DNA from: Salinarimonas sp046292825
Lineage (GTDB): Bacteria > Pseudomonadota > Alphaproteobacteria > Rhizobiales > Beijerinckiaceae
Direction: 5' to 3'
Assembly: GCF_046292825.1 (NCBI RefSeq)
Contig: NZ_JBKBQG010000010.1
Coordinates: 1-64,000, forward strand
Length of the DNA stretch: 64,000 bases
In this document: positions 50,598 to 58,358 of the stretch, piece after piece
How the letters are laid out: the number at the start of each line of letters is the position of its first letter
Position numbering within the stretch: the first letter of the stretch is position 1
Position numbers and translations under genes: made by a program
Notes under the pieces: generated by a model
What the model was told of the DNA's origin: nothing
Seen by the model: only the letters and a program-made list of their open reading frames with translations
The model's database searches: none

Positions 50598-51926
50598 ATG
50601 GACAGACGTCGTTTCGACAAGCCGACCCGCCGCGATGCGCTCAAGGCGCTCGGCGCGCTCGCCGCCATCTCCGCCGTGCCGGCGGTCGCCCCGTCGCGGG
50701 CCGCGGCCTCCCAGTCGCGCGCCAAGATCGTGATCGCGGGCGCCGGCGCCGCCGGCCTCACCGCCGCCTCGCGGCTGCGGTCCCTGATGCCCAACGCGCA
50801 GATCGTGATCGTCGACGCCCGCGAGCGGCATTATTTCCAGCCGGGCTTCACCCTGGTCGGCTCCGGCGTCTGGAGCGCCGAGCAGACGATCGACAGCAAT
50901 GCGCGCTTCATGCCGCGCGACGTGACCTGGCTGAAGGCGTCCGTCGCCGAATTCGATCTCGACGGCAACCGCATCGTCACCTCGACGGGCGAGAGCGTGC
51001 CGTACGACTTCCTCATGGTGGCGACGGGGCTCCATCTCGATTACGAGCGGATCGAGGGCATGAGCGCGGCGCTCATCGGCCAGCACGGCATCGCGAGCAT
51101 CTATGCCGGGCCGGAGGCCGCCTTCGCCTCCTGGCAGGCGATGCAGCGTTTCGTCGAGACCGGCGGGCACGGCGTCTTCGGCCGGCCCGCGACCGAGATG
51201 AAATGCGCCGGCGCGCCGCTGAAATTCGCTCTCCTCACAGAGGACCGGCTGACGAGCGCGGGCGGCAACGCCCGCTCGCGCGCGAAGCTCACCTATTTCC
51301 AGCACAATCAGGCCCTGTTCGCGGTCCCGCCCGTGAACGTGCGCGTCGGCGAGATCTTCGCGGAGCGCGGCATCGATCGGCACGAGAGCCACGTCATGCG
51401 CGCGATCGATCCGGGCGCGAAGCGGATCACCTACCAGACGCCCGACGGCACGACCGAGGTCGATTACGACTTCGTCCACCTCGTGCCCCCGATGCGCGCG
51501 CCGGACGCCGTGATGGCCTCCGCGCTGCCCTGGCAGGAGGGGCCGCTTTCCGCCGACGGCTGGATCGAGGTCGACCGCTCGACCATGCAGCACCTGCGCT
51601 ATCCCAACGTCTACGCCATCGGCGACGTCGCCGGCGTGCCGCGCGGCAAGACGGCGGCGAGCGTGAAATGGCACACGCCTGTGGCCTGCGAGAACATGGT
51701 CTCCGTCATCGAGGACCGGCCGCAGACGGCGATCTTCAACGGCTACACGTCCTGCCCGCTCGTCACGCGGGTCGGCCAGGCGATGCTGATCGAATTCGAT
51801 TACGACGGCACGCTCATCCCCTCCTTCCCCTTCATCGACCCGCTCGAGGAGAGCTGGGTCTCGTGGGTGATCGAGGAGCGGGCCCTGCTCGCGACCTACA
51901 ACGCCATGCTGCGCGGCCTCGCCTGA
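50598..51926 (+). CDS. Sulfide:quinone oxidoreductase-like FAD flavoprotein (442 aa)
   Basis: The protein resembles SQR and the flavoprotein of flavocytochrome c sulfide dehydrogenase. A twin-arginine signal (PTRRDALKALGALAAISAVP) suggests export of the folded flavoprotein. FAD binding is shown by IVIAGAGAAGLTAASRL, ARERHYFQPGFTLVGSG, and VYAIGDVAGVPRGKTAAS. Two redox cysteines are at family positions, Cys203 in EMKCAGAPLKFALL and Cys386 in YTSCPLVTRVG. The reaction would be oxidation of sulfide to polysulfide with electrons to quinone. A small membrane gene of DUF5368 type follows by 21 bases and probably anchors it. Confidence 0.82.
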   Translation: MDRRRFDKPTRRDALKALGALAAISAVPAVAPSRAAASQSRAKIVIAGAGAAGLTAASRLRSLMPNAQIVIVDARERHYFQPGFTLVGSGVWSAEQTIDSNARFMPRDVTWLKASVAEFDLDGNRIVTSTGESVPYDFLMVATGLHLDYERIEGMSAALIGQHGIASIYAGPEAAFASWQAMQRFVETGGHGVFGRPATEMKCAGAPLKFALLTEDRLTSAGGNARSRAKLTYFQHNQALFAVPPVNVRVGEIFAERGIDRHESHVMRAIDPGAKRITYQTPDGTTEVDYDFVHLVPPMRAPDAVMASALPWQEGPLSADGWIEVDRSTMQHLRYPNVYAIGDVAGVPRGKTAASVKWHTPVACENMVSVIEDRPQTAIFNGYTSCPLVTRVGQAMLIEFDYDGTLIPSFPFIDPLEESWVSWVIEERALLATYNAMLRGLA

Positions 51927-51947
51927 GAGCACGGGAGGAGAACGACC

Positions 51948-52337
51948 ATGAAGGACTTCGCACCCCACATCCTGTTCGGCATCGCGCAGGAGGTGTTCGG
52001 CCTGTGGCTCTATGTCGGCATTCTCGCCGGCGTCGGGCTTCTCGCGCTCTATCTGTATCTCGTCCTGCAGCGCGCGTCGTTCGGAGGGCTGCCGCGGCGG
52101 CTCGCGCTCGTCGTCGGTTTAATCGGCGCGGGCGTCGCGGTGGTGCTCGCGCCGGTGACGACGCAGGCGACCTTCGCCCATTTCACGGCGTGGATCGACT
52201 GGGTCGCGCTCGCCCTCGTCGCGCTCGGCGGCTTCGTCGTGGGCTTCCTCGCGAGCCTGCCCTTCCTCGTGGCGCTCGTCGGCGAGCGCCGCCATGCCCG
52301 CCGCGCTGCGATCACGCGGCGGACGGCGACCTCCTGA
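51948..52337 (+). CDS. DUF5368-like small membrane protein (129 aa)
   Basis: Three or four hydrophobic helices are visible: about 17-42 (LWLYVGILAGVGLLALYLYL), 50-68, and 84-113 (WVALALVALGGFVVGFLASL). The AGGAG before the ATG and 21-base spacing tie it to the SQR-like gene. I recall this family (DUF5368) as a neighbour of such flavoproteins; its function is unknown, probably a membrane anchor or quinone-site partner. Its end overlaps the end of the convergent pcp gene by 26 bases. Confidence 0.7.
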   Translation: MKDFAPHILFGIAQEVFGLWLYVGILAGVGLLALYLYLVLQRASFGGLPRRLALVVGLIGAGVAVVLAPVTTQATFAHFTAWIDWVALALVALGGFVVGFLASLPFLVALVGERRHARRAAITRRTATS

Positions 52338-52989
52338 GACGGTCGCGCGAGGGCTTTCGCGCGGCCGCTGCCAAAGCGAGCGCCGCCGCGCGCAGGACGC
52401 GCAGGGTCTCGCGCGCGTCCGGTCGCGTCCGGCCCGCGGGTCCGCCGAGCCATGGCGTCGGCAGTCCGCGCGGCATCGGCACGTGCACGAATACGAGCGC
52501 GGCCGGGCCGCCCTCCAATGCGAGCGCGGCATAGGAAGCCGCGTTGCACAGGTAGCGGCCCGCGTCCCGCGAAGACGCCACGCTCGCGCGGCGCGGCGCC
52601 GCCGCCCGCATGGCGGCGAGGAGCGGCGCGATCGGCATGCGGGCGCGCAGCGCGAAGGGCGCGCCCGGTCGATAGGAGAGGCTCTCCGGCAGCCGCCCCG
52701 ACGCATCCGGCAGGCGCCGCGTCACCCGGTTCACGGCCCGAATCTCCGGCGTGATCCGATGGCGGCGCGCGGCGACCCCCAGCATCAGCACCGCGTCCCA
52801 GGGCTCGCGCGCGAGAGCGGGCAGGAGGATTTGGTCCACCGCGCCGTAGGTCGTCGGCAGGACGAGCGCGCGCGCCTCGATCCCGAGCCGTCGCCAGCGC
52901 GGATCGGCCGCGAGCGCGCGGGCATAAGCCTCCGTCGGGTTGCGGGGCACGCGGGGGAAGGGGCCGAAGCCGGTGATCAGGAGGCGCAT
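52312..52989 (-). CDS. pcp: Pyroglutamyl-peptidase I-like cysteine peptidase (225 aa)
   Basis: This C15 family peptidase removes N-terminal pyroglutamate from peptides. The start MRLLITGFGPFPRVPRNPTE is typical. The catalytic triad can be placed at Glu82 (ITPEIRAVN), Cys148 (RDAGRYLCNA) and His169 (VFVHVPMP). The N-terminal part is normal in length; the C-terminal tail is basic. It overlaps the phosphoesterase gene (ATGA) and converges on DUF5368 with a 26-base overlap. Confidence 0.88.
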   Translation of the reverse strand: MRLLITGFGPFPRVPRNPTEAYARALAADPRWRRLGIEARALVLPTTYGAVDQILLPALAREPWDAVLMLGVAARRHRITPEIRAVNRVTRRLPDASGRLPESLSYRPGAPFALRARMPIAPLLAAMRAAAPRRASVASSRDAGRYLCNAASYAALALEGGPAALVFVHVPMPRGLPTPWLGGPAGRTRPDARETLRVLRAAALALAAAARKPSRDRLRRSPSAA

Positions 52990-53513
52990 CAGGCTGTCCT
53001 TCTCGGGGCGCGTCGCCGCCGGCGCTGCGCGCGGATCTCGTCGAGCGTGACGGGGCGGAAATCGTGCACGTCGACCCCGACGTCGTATTGGCGGGTGATC
53101 GGCGCGAGGCGTCCGTGGCTGTGGCCGTGGAGATCGATCGCCCCGCGCCCGCTGTCGCGCCAGGTCCGGAACGGGTAATGGCACAGCACGAGACGCGTGC
53201 CCTCGTGCACGAGCTCGGCATAGGGCGCGACGCTCGCCCAGCCCGACGCGCGGGCGACGCTCTCGGGGTCGTTGTTGCCGACGATCAGGTGCTTCTCGCC
53301 CGGCAGCTGCGCCAGGATCTCGGCGGCGCGGCCCTCCGGCGCGTCGCGGGCGAAGTCGCCGAGATGCCAGACGACGTCCCCCGCGCCGACGCGCTCCCGC
53401 CACGCGGCGATCAGGGCGGCGTCGTGGGCGGGGAGATCGGGGAAGGGGCGGCGGTCGATCCGCAGCACCCGCGGATCGGAGAAATGCGTGTCGGCCGTGA
53501 AGAAGACCGTCAT
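52989..53513 (-). CDS. Calcineurin-like metallophosphoesterase (174 aa)
   Basis: A small binuclear metallophosphoesterase of the YfcE type. Metal ligands are visible in order: FFTADTHFSD, VWHLGDFA, HLIVGNNDPE, LVLCHYPF and LHGHSHGR. The substrate is unknown. The start MTVFFTADTHF gives the usual length; a longer frame upstream would overlap the FAH gene. It is 7 bases after the FAH gene and overlaps pcp, so the three are one operon. Confidence 0.88.
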   Translation of the reverse strand: MTVFFTADTHFSDPRVLRIDRRPFPDLPAHDAALIAAWRERVGAGDVVWHLGDFARDAPEGRAAEILAQLPGEKHLIVGNNDPESVARASGWASVAPYAELVHEGTRLVLCHYPFRTWRDSGRGAIDLHGHSHGRLAPITRQYDVGVDVHDFRPVTLDEIRAQRRRRRAPRRTA

Positions 53514-53520
53514 GCCCGCG

Positions 53521-54219
53521 TCAGACGACGGTGAGCCGGATCTCACCGAGCGTCGCGACCCGCGCGGTCATCGTCTCGCCGCGCGCGACCGCGCCGACGC
53601 CCTCGGGCGTGCCGGTAAAGATCACGTCTCCGGGAAAGAGCTCGAAATAGCGGGAGAGATAGGCGATCTGCTCGGGCACGGACCAGATCATCTCCGACAG
53701 ATCCGCCTTCTGACGCACGCTGCCGTCGATCTCGAGCGCGATCTCGCCCCGTTCCGGATGCCCCACCTGCGAGACCGGGTGGATCGGCCCGACGGGCCCC
53801 GAGAAATCGCCGCCCTTGGCGAGCGTCCAGGGCCGGCGCATGGCCTTCGCCTCGTCCTGGAGGTCGCGGCGCGTCATGTCGAGGCCGACCCCGTAGCCGA
53901 AGACGAGCGAGAGCGCCTCCTCGACCGCGACGTCGCGGCCCCCATGCGCGAGCGCGACCACCATCTCGACCTCGTGGTGATAGCTCTGCGTCATCGGCGG
54001 ATAGGGATGCTCGGCGAGGATTCCCGCCGGCACCGGCTGGAGGGCGTCGGCGGGCTTCGTGAAGAAGAAGGGCGGCTCGCGGGTCGGGTCGCCGCCCATC
54101 TCGCGCGCATGGGCGGCGTAGTTGCGCCCGACGCAATAGACCCGGCGCACCGGAAAGAAGGCGGTCGAGCCGGCGACGGGCATGGCCGGGCGCTCTGGGG
54201 CGGGGAACACGAAGGTCAT
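53521..54219 (-). CDS. Fumarylacetoacetate hydrolase (FAH) family protein (232 aa)
   Basis: A short FAH-domain protein resembling YcgM-type acylpyruvases: RVYCVGRNYAAHAREMGGDP, PPFFFTKPADALQPVPAG, YHHEVEMVVALAHGG with metal-binding Glu residues, YGVGLDMTRRDLQ, and PGDVIFTGTPEGVGAV. Likely reactions are hydrolysis of acylpyruvates or decarboxylation of oxaloacetate. It is the first gene of the FAH-phosphoesterase-pcp set. Confidence 0.9.
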   Translation of the reverse strand: MTFVFPAPERPAMPVAGSTAFFPVRRVYCVGRNYAAHAREMGGDPTREPPFFFTKPADALQPVPAGILAEHPYPPMTQSYHHEVEMVVALAHGGRDVAVEEALSLVFGYGVGLDMTRRDLQDEAKAMRRPWTLAKGGDFSGPVGPIHPVSQVGHPERGEIALEIDGSVRQKADLSEMIWSVPEQIAYLSRYFELFPGDVIFTGTPEGVGAVARGETMTARVATLGEIRLTVV

Positions 54220-54300
54220 GGGCGTCTCTTCTCCCGTTTGCGGCCCTTTTCTAGCAAGCGTCGCGCGCAGGCGATATCCCGCAGCGGCGCGAAGCCCCGT

Positions 54301-55182
54301 TCAGCGGCGCGACACGACGAGCGCCGCCGCGACGATGAGCCCAGCCCCCGCGATCGTCGCGACCCCCGGCACCTCGGCGAACAGGACGAAGCCGAGCACG
54401 CTCGCCCAGACGAGCGAGGTGTAGTCGAGCGGCGCGAGCCGCGCGGCCTCCGCCGCCCGGAAGGCGCGCGCGAGCATCAGGTGCCCCGAGACGCCGAGCA
54501 CGCCGATCAGCGCGAACAGCCACGTGTCGGACAGAGCGAGCGGCGTCCAGACGAAGGCGGCGGGCCCGGCGAGGACGAGGGCGGGAAACACGTTCTGGAA
54601 GGCGACGATGGCGACGATGCCGTCCCGGCGCGCGCGGGCGCGCAACAGCACCATCGCGAGCGCGTAGGTGACCGCCGAGGTCAGCGCGGCAACGATTCCG
54701 AGGAGGTTGCGCGCGCCCGCCTCGAGTCCGATCCCGCCGAAGACGATCACCAGCATGCCCGAGAAGCCGATCGCGAGCGCCGCGAGAACGCGCCGGTCGA
54801 GCCGCTCGCCGAGGAACAGCGCGGCGAACAAGGCCATGAAGATCGGCGCGAGAAAGGAGAGCGCGACGGTGTCGGCGAGCGGCAGAACGGAGAGCGCGTA
54901 GAAGAAGCACACGGCGGTCGCCACGACGAGGAGCGCGCGCACGAAATTGATCCGCACCGTCTCCCGGCTCGGCACCGGCGGGCGCACGACGGCGAGGATC
55001 GCGAGGATCGCGAGGGAGCCGAAGGCGAAGCGCAGGAAGGCGATCTCGAGCACCGGATAGCGCGCCGACAGGAGCTTGATCAGCGCGTCCATCACGCACA
55101 GGAAGCCGATCCCGATCACGGCATCGCGCGCCGCCCGCGGCAGCGAGGCCGGCGCGGCGTCGAGGGCGGTGGGGGAGGTCAT
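54301..55182 (-). CDS. EamA/DMT family transporter 1 (293 aa)
   Basis: An inner-membrane transporter with ten predicted helices in two EamA repeats (about 20-140 and 165-290), with LSVLPLADTVALSFLAPIFM ending the first and LDYTSLVWASVLGFVLFAEV in the second. Such proteins usually export amino acids, nucleobases or related metabolites. The start MTSPTALD was chosen over an upstream ATG without a ribosome site. It faces away from the FAH set with an 81-base gap. The substrate is unknown. Confidence 0.87.
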   Translation of the reverse strand: MTSPTALDAAPASLPRAARDAVIGIGFLCVMDALIKLLSARYPVLEIAFLRFAFGSLAILAILAVVRPPVPSRETVRINFVRALLVVATAVCFFYALSVLPLADTVALSFLAPIFMALFAALFLGERLDRRVLAALAIGFSGMLVIVFGGIGLEAGARNLLGIVAALTSAVTYALAMVLLRARARRDGIVAIVAFQNVFPALVLAGPAAFVWTPLALSDTWLFALIGVLGVSGHLMLARAFRAAEAARLAPLDYTSLVWASVLGFVLFAEVPGVATIAGAGLIVAAALVVSRR

Positions 55183-55288
55183 CGCGGGCGGCTCCTGTGG
55201 GGGGAGGCGGTGATGCCACGAAAGGAGGGGCGGGGAAAGGGCGGGCACCCCGTCCGCTCTGGAATCGGCGGTGGCGTCGCGTCTCCCG

Positions 55289-56188
55289 CTATTTCTCGCG
55301 GCGCCCCATGAGGAGGGCGATGGCGATCATGCCGGCGCCGATCAACATCGGCGCCGTTGGCACCTCGTGCAACCAAAAATAAGCCCCGGCAACGCCGAAG
55401 ACCGGGATCAGCGTCAGCCAGAGTCCGGCCGCGCCCGCCGACAGCGTCCGCAGTCCGATCAAGTAGAGCCAGAAGGCGAGGGCGTACTGGACGATCCCGG
55501 ACAAAGCGGCATAGGCGACGAGCGGTAGGGTCAGCGCCGAGAAGCCCTCCTGCTCGAGGCCGGTCGCCGTGACCGCTGCGAAGACGACGAGCGCGAAGGC
55601 GAGGCCCACGCTCTGCTGGCCCGCGGCCAAGGTGGCCGCCGGCCATTGCGATGCGATCCGCGCGGACAAAACGACGTAGCAGGCGGCGAACAGGGTCGCG
55701 AGCATGATCAAGGCATCGCCGAGGAGGTCTGCCGGCTGCGTCTCGAACGACCCGCTGGAGACGAGCAGGACACCGACCGTCGCGACCATGAGACAGGCGA
55801 TCAGCCTGAGGCTCGGGCGCTCCCGGAAGAGGAGAAAGGCGACGACGGGTATCAGGATCGGCTCCGTCGCGCCGATGATCGACGCGCTGGCGGCCGTCGT
55901 CATCGCCAGCCCAACGAGCCCGACGCTGTAGGTGAGCCCCGGCTCGAGAAAGCCGATCGAGGAAGCGCGGGCATAACCGGGGCCCAAGCGGCCCACGCCC
56001 TCGCGTCGGGCGAGAGCCAGCAGAAACAGGACGCTCGCCGTGAGCTGAAGGACGAGGAGGGTCGTCGGCTGCATATGGTTCAGGAGATCGCGCGACATCA
56101 CCGTCGCGAGCCCCCAACACGCCGCCGACCCGACCATGGCGAGAACAGCGGTCATCGACCCGCGGTCGGACACGAGGCTACGGCTCAT
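55289..56188 (-). CDS. EamA/DMT family transporter 2 (299 aa)
   Basis: A second ten-helix DMT exporter: GSAACWGLATVMSRDLLNHM, LTYSVGLVGLAMTTAASASI, ACYVVLSARIASQWPA and FWLYLIGLRTLSAGAAGLWL. It differs from transporter 1 in sequence and lies divergently from the unrecognised gene at 56331, across a 142-base gap with matching inverted repeats. That suggests one signal controls both and that the exporter handles a compound linked to that gene. ATG 56188 is used; ATG 56155 (MTAVLAMVG) is an alternative. Confidence 0.85.
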   Translation of the reverse strand: MSRSLVSDRGSMTAVLAMVGSAACWGLATVMSRDLLNHMQPTTLLVLQLTASVLFLLALARREGVGRLGPGYARASSIGFLEPGLTYSVGLVGLAMTTAASASIIGATEPILIPVVAFLLFRERPSLRLIACLMVATVGVLLVSSGSFETQPADLLGDALIMLATLFAACYVVLSARIASQWPAATLAAGQQSVGLAFALVVFAAVTATGLEQEGFSALTLPLVAYAALSGIVQYALAFWLYLIGLRTLSAGAAGLWLTLIPVFGVAGAYFWLHEVPTAPMLIGAGMIAIALLMGRREK

Positions 56189-56256
56189 GAGACATCCCGT
56201 TCGGCAGCGAGCCATCGGCTCGAGAAACCGCTATCTAAGACACTTTCTTATGAGTG

Positions 56257-56293
56257 TATACAATTCAGGACTATTGACATGGTCGATTGTATA
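56257..56293. promoter_or_regulatory. Paired inverted repeats in the divergent promoter
   Basis: TATACAAT at 56257-56264 and ATTGTATA at 56286-56293 are exact inverted copies 21 bases apart; the first is part of the palindrome TGTATACA (56255-56262). TTGTATACAA-type sites are typical GntR-family operators. They sit in an AT-rich patch between transporter 2 and the 372-residue protein. No GntR gene is in the window. Confidence 0.55.
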
Positions 56294-56330
56294 TGCAACC
56301 TCGGCGGGAAACAATCTCGGAGGCGTATCG

Positions 56331-57449
56331 ATGCTGCTGACCACGAGGTTTGCTCCCCCACCGTCATTTGCCGAGTTGATCGAGGCCTGCCCGCGTCGAC
56401 CGGCCGGCGCCGGATTCAGTCCCGATATCGATGTCTGCCACGACGTCGTCCTCGATCCCGAGCGGCCGGTGCAGGAGCGGTACGAAGCGCTGCTCGCCTG
56501 GTTGTCGCGCAACCAGCCGTGCCTGTTCGGACGGTTCGCGGCGCGCGGGCTTCGCGGCCTCGACATCGACGTGGCCTGGCTCGACGATACCGATATCGCG
56601 CTCGGCGACGAGCATCTCAGATTCAAGATCCAATCACTCCGACGGGCGTGGAAGAGAGAGGCATCCCAGGGGCGCGCTCACGGCTTCCTGGTGATGCTGA
56701 ACTCGGTCAAGCTGGCTCATGCCCTACCGGGTGCCGCTCTCGTGGACATCTGTCGGCGCTTCGCCGACCTGTATTTCGTCGAGTTCGCACCGGTGGACGT
56801 CGATGTGATCTATACCGAGGCCGTGCCGCTGCGGCGCAACCGTCTCTCCCTCTTCAGGGGTGGCGCGAATCTGTTCTATACAGGTGCACATGGCACCGCC
56901 AACCACGATCGGCGTGTGCCGGGTGGCATCCTCCTGTCGATCAACAGCGTCGGACACTGGGCGAACACGCAGGTGGCGAACGGGCAGGCGTCCGATCTGA
57001 GCGAAGCGGTGGACCGCGTCATGGATCTCGCTCTCCGCTCGATCGGCAATGGTGGTATCGGGATGTCCCCGGGAAGATCCTGTACTTGGCTCAATCGCGA
57101 ATCGTGTCCAAGGCGATTGGCGCGACGCCGCCCCCTGACGGGCTTGCCGCGCTCGATCCCGGACGACCATTCGCAGACGTTCTACTCGGGGCTCTACCAC
57201 ACCGACGTTCTCGTTCCGGACGTGGTGACGCGCGACGTCGATTTCAGTCGGACCGACAACCTGTGGGAGCGGCTGGAATTCACTTACATTTCGGAGGAGC
57301 CTCTGGCGCCGGGGCATGAGAATTTCGGCCAGATGCATGGCCATTCGGCCGCCTACGAAGCTCTCTATGCGAATCCTTGGCTCCCCGTGCAGCCGGTGCG
57401 TTGGCCGGCGCCGGAGGACGGTTTGGACGGGCGCGCCTCGGCAGCCTGA
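56331..57449 (+). CDS. Unrecognised protein, possibly biosynthetic (372 aa)
   Basis: I do not recognise the family. There is no signal peptide or membrane helix. Notable stretches are RNQPCLFGRFAARG (60-73, faintly like YqcI/YcgG heme enzymes), HGFLVMLNSVKLAHALPG, the acidic VEFAPVDVDVIYTEAVPLRR, GAHGTANHDRRVPGGILLS and, near the end, SQTFYSGLYHTDVLVPDVV. Many conserved-looking His, Cys and Asp residues suggest an enzyme. The start was fixed by GGAGG 7 bases before ATG 56331. Codon use is less GC-biased than neighbours, and bases 57046-57150 (about residues 239-273) are rich in rare Arg codons. It is divergent from a DMT exporter and converges on an AraC gene. Confidence 0.7.
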   Translation: MLLTTRFAPPPSFAELIEACPRRPAGAGFSPDIDVCHDVVLDPERPVQERYEALLAWLSRNQPCLFGRFAARGLRGLDIDVAWLDDTDIALGDEHLRFKIQSLRRAWKREASQGRAHGFLVMLNSVKLAHALPGAALVDICRRFADLYFVEFAPVDVDVIYTEAVPLRRNRLSLFRGGANLFYTGAHGTANHDRRVPGGILLSINSVGHWANTQVANGQASDLSEAVDRVMDLALRSIGNGGIGMSPGRSCTWLNRESCPRRLARRRPLTGLPRSIPDDHSQTFYSGLYHTDVLVPDVVTRDVDFSRTDNLWERLEFTYISEEPLAPGHENFGQMHGHSAAYEALYANPWLPVQPVRWPAPEDGLDGRASAA

Positions 57450-57450
57450 C

Positions 57451-58317
57451 TCACGCGTCGCGGACGACCCCCACGACCCGCACCCACACCCCCGGTGTCA
57501 TCCCGAACGCCGCCGCGAAATGGCGCGTCAGGTGGCTCTGGTCGGCGAAGCCGGCGGCCAGCGCGGCTTCGGCGAGCGGCGTCCCGGCGCAGATCGCGGC
57601 GCGGGCGCGGTCCAGGCGACGCATGACGAGATAGCGGTGCGGGCTCGTGCCGAGCCGGCGGCGGAATTGCCGCGCGAGCGTGTAGCGGTCGAGCCCGGTG
57701 AGGTCCTCGAGCGTCTGCGAGCGCACGCCCGTGACCGCATGCGCATCGAGGCAGGCGCGGGCCCGCTCGATCGCAGCCGACATGCCCGCTTCGCGGCGCG
57801 TCGTCCGCGCGGCCGACGGATCGAGCGCGAGGAGCGCGTCGGCGAGATCGGCGAGCGCGGCGTCCATCGCGAGCGGCTCGAGCGGCGCGTCGAGATCGGA
57901 CAAGAGGGCACGGACTGCGCGCACGAGGCGCGGATCGCGGCTCACCGGATCGCGCAAGGCCGGCAGCGCGCAGGCGCGGGAGCCGAGCGCGTCGCGGATC
58001 AGGCGCGGGGCGACGTAGGCCATGCGGTAGGAGAAGGCCTCCGCCCCACCGCCCGAGCGCCCGTCGTGGCGCTCGTCCGGGTGGATCACGAGCGCGCCGC
58101 CGGCCCGGCTGTCCGCCCGCGCGCCGCGATAATCGAAGCTCTGCACGCCCGCGAGCGTGATCCCGATTGCATAGGTGTCGTGCCTGTGCGGATCGTAGGC
58201 CTGCCCCGAAAAGCCCGCCGCGATCCGCTCGACCCCCGGCCCGCCGCTCGCGACCCGGATCCAGGCGGGCGGCGCGACGCACGATCCTTCAAGACGAGGC
58301 GGCTGGAGTTCGGGCAT
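57451..58317 (-). CDS. AraC family transcriptional regulator with cupin-type sensor (288 aa)
   Basis: The N-terminal half is the AraC-type cupin: DPHRHDTYAIGITLAGVQSF, DYRGARADSRAGGALVIHPD and ERHDGRS. The C-terminal half has both helix-turn-helix motifs, TLEDLTGLDRYTLARQFRRR and PLAEAALAAGFADQSHLTRH, ending FGMTPGVW. Regulators with this cupin type commonly control nearby exporters. The gene starts 39 bases from the divergent LeuRS-editing-like gene and ends 1 base after the 372-residue gene, so it probably controls one or both. The stop of the convergent gene is at 57447-57449. Confidence 0.9.
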   Translation of the reverse strand: MPELQPPRLEGSCVAPPAWIRVASGGPGVERIAAGFSGQAYDPHRHDTYAIGITLAGVQSFDYRGARADSRAGGALVIHPDERHDGRSGGGAEAFSYRMAYVAPRLIRDALGSRACALPALRDPVSRDPRLVRAVRALLSDLDAPLEPLAMDAALADLADALLALDPSAARTTRREAGMSAAIERARACLDAHAVTGVRSQTLEDLTGLDRYTLARQFRRRLGTSPHRYLVMRRLDRARAAICAGTPLAEAALAAGFADQSHLTRHFAAAFGMTPGVWVRVVGVVRDA

Positions 58318-58352
58318 GCAGGGTCGATAGGTTGGTCGATCTGTCGAGGTAT

Positions 58353-58358
58353 TATAAT
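58353..58358 (+). promoter_or_regulatory. Consensus -10 (TATAAT) at the start of the LeuRS-editing-like gene
   Basis: TATAAT at 58353-58358 lies 15 bases after TTGGTC (58332-58337) in the 39-base gap between divergent genes. It overlaps the first in-frame ATG (58357), so either transcription starts downstream and translation uses the ATG at 58387, or the promoter lies elsewhere. GGTCGAT is repeated at 58322 and 58334. Confidence 0.5.

Noticed and set aside
57046..57150. A double frameshift in the 372-residue gene
   Set aside because: Another frame reads with better codons for part of this stretch, but the main frame stays open on both sides and resumes natural sequence, so no error is asserted.
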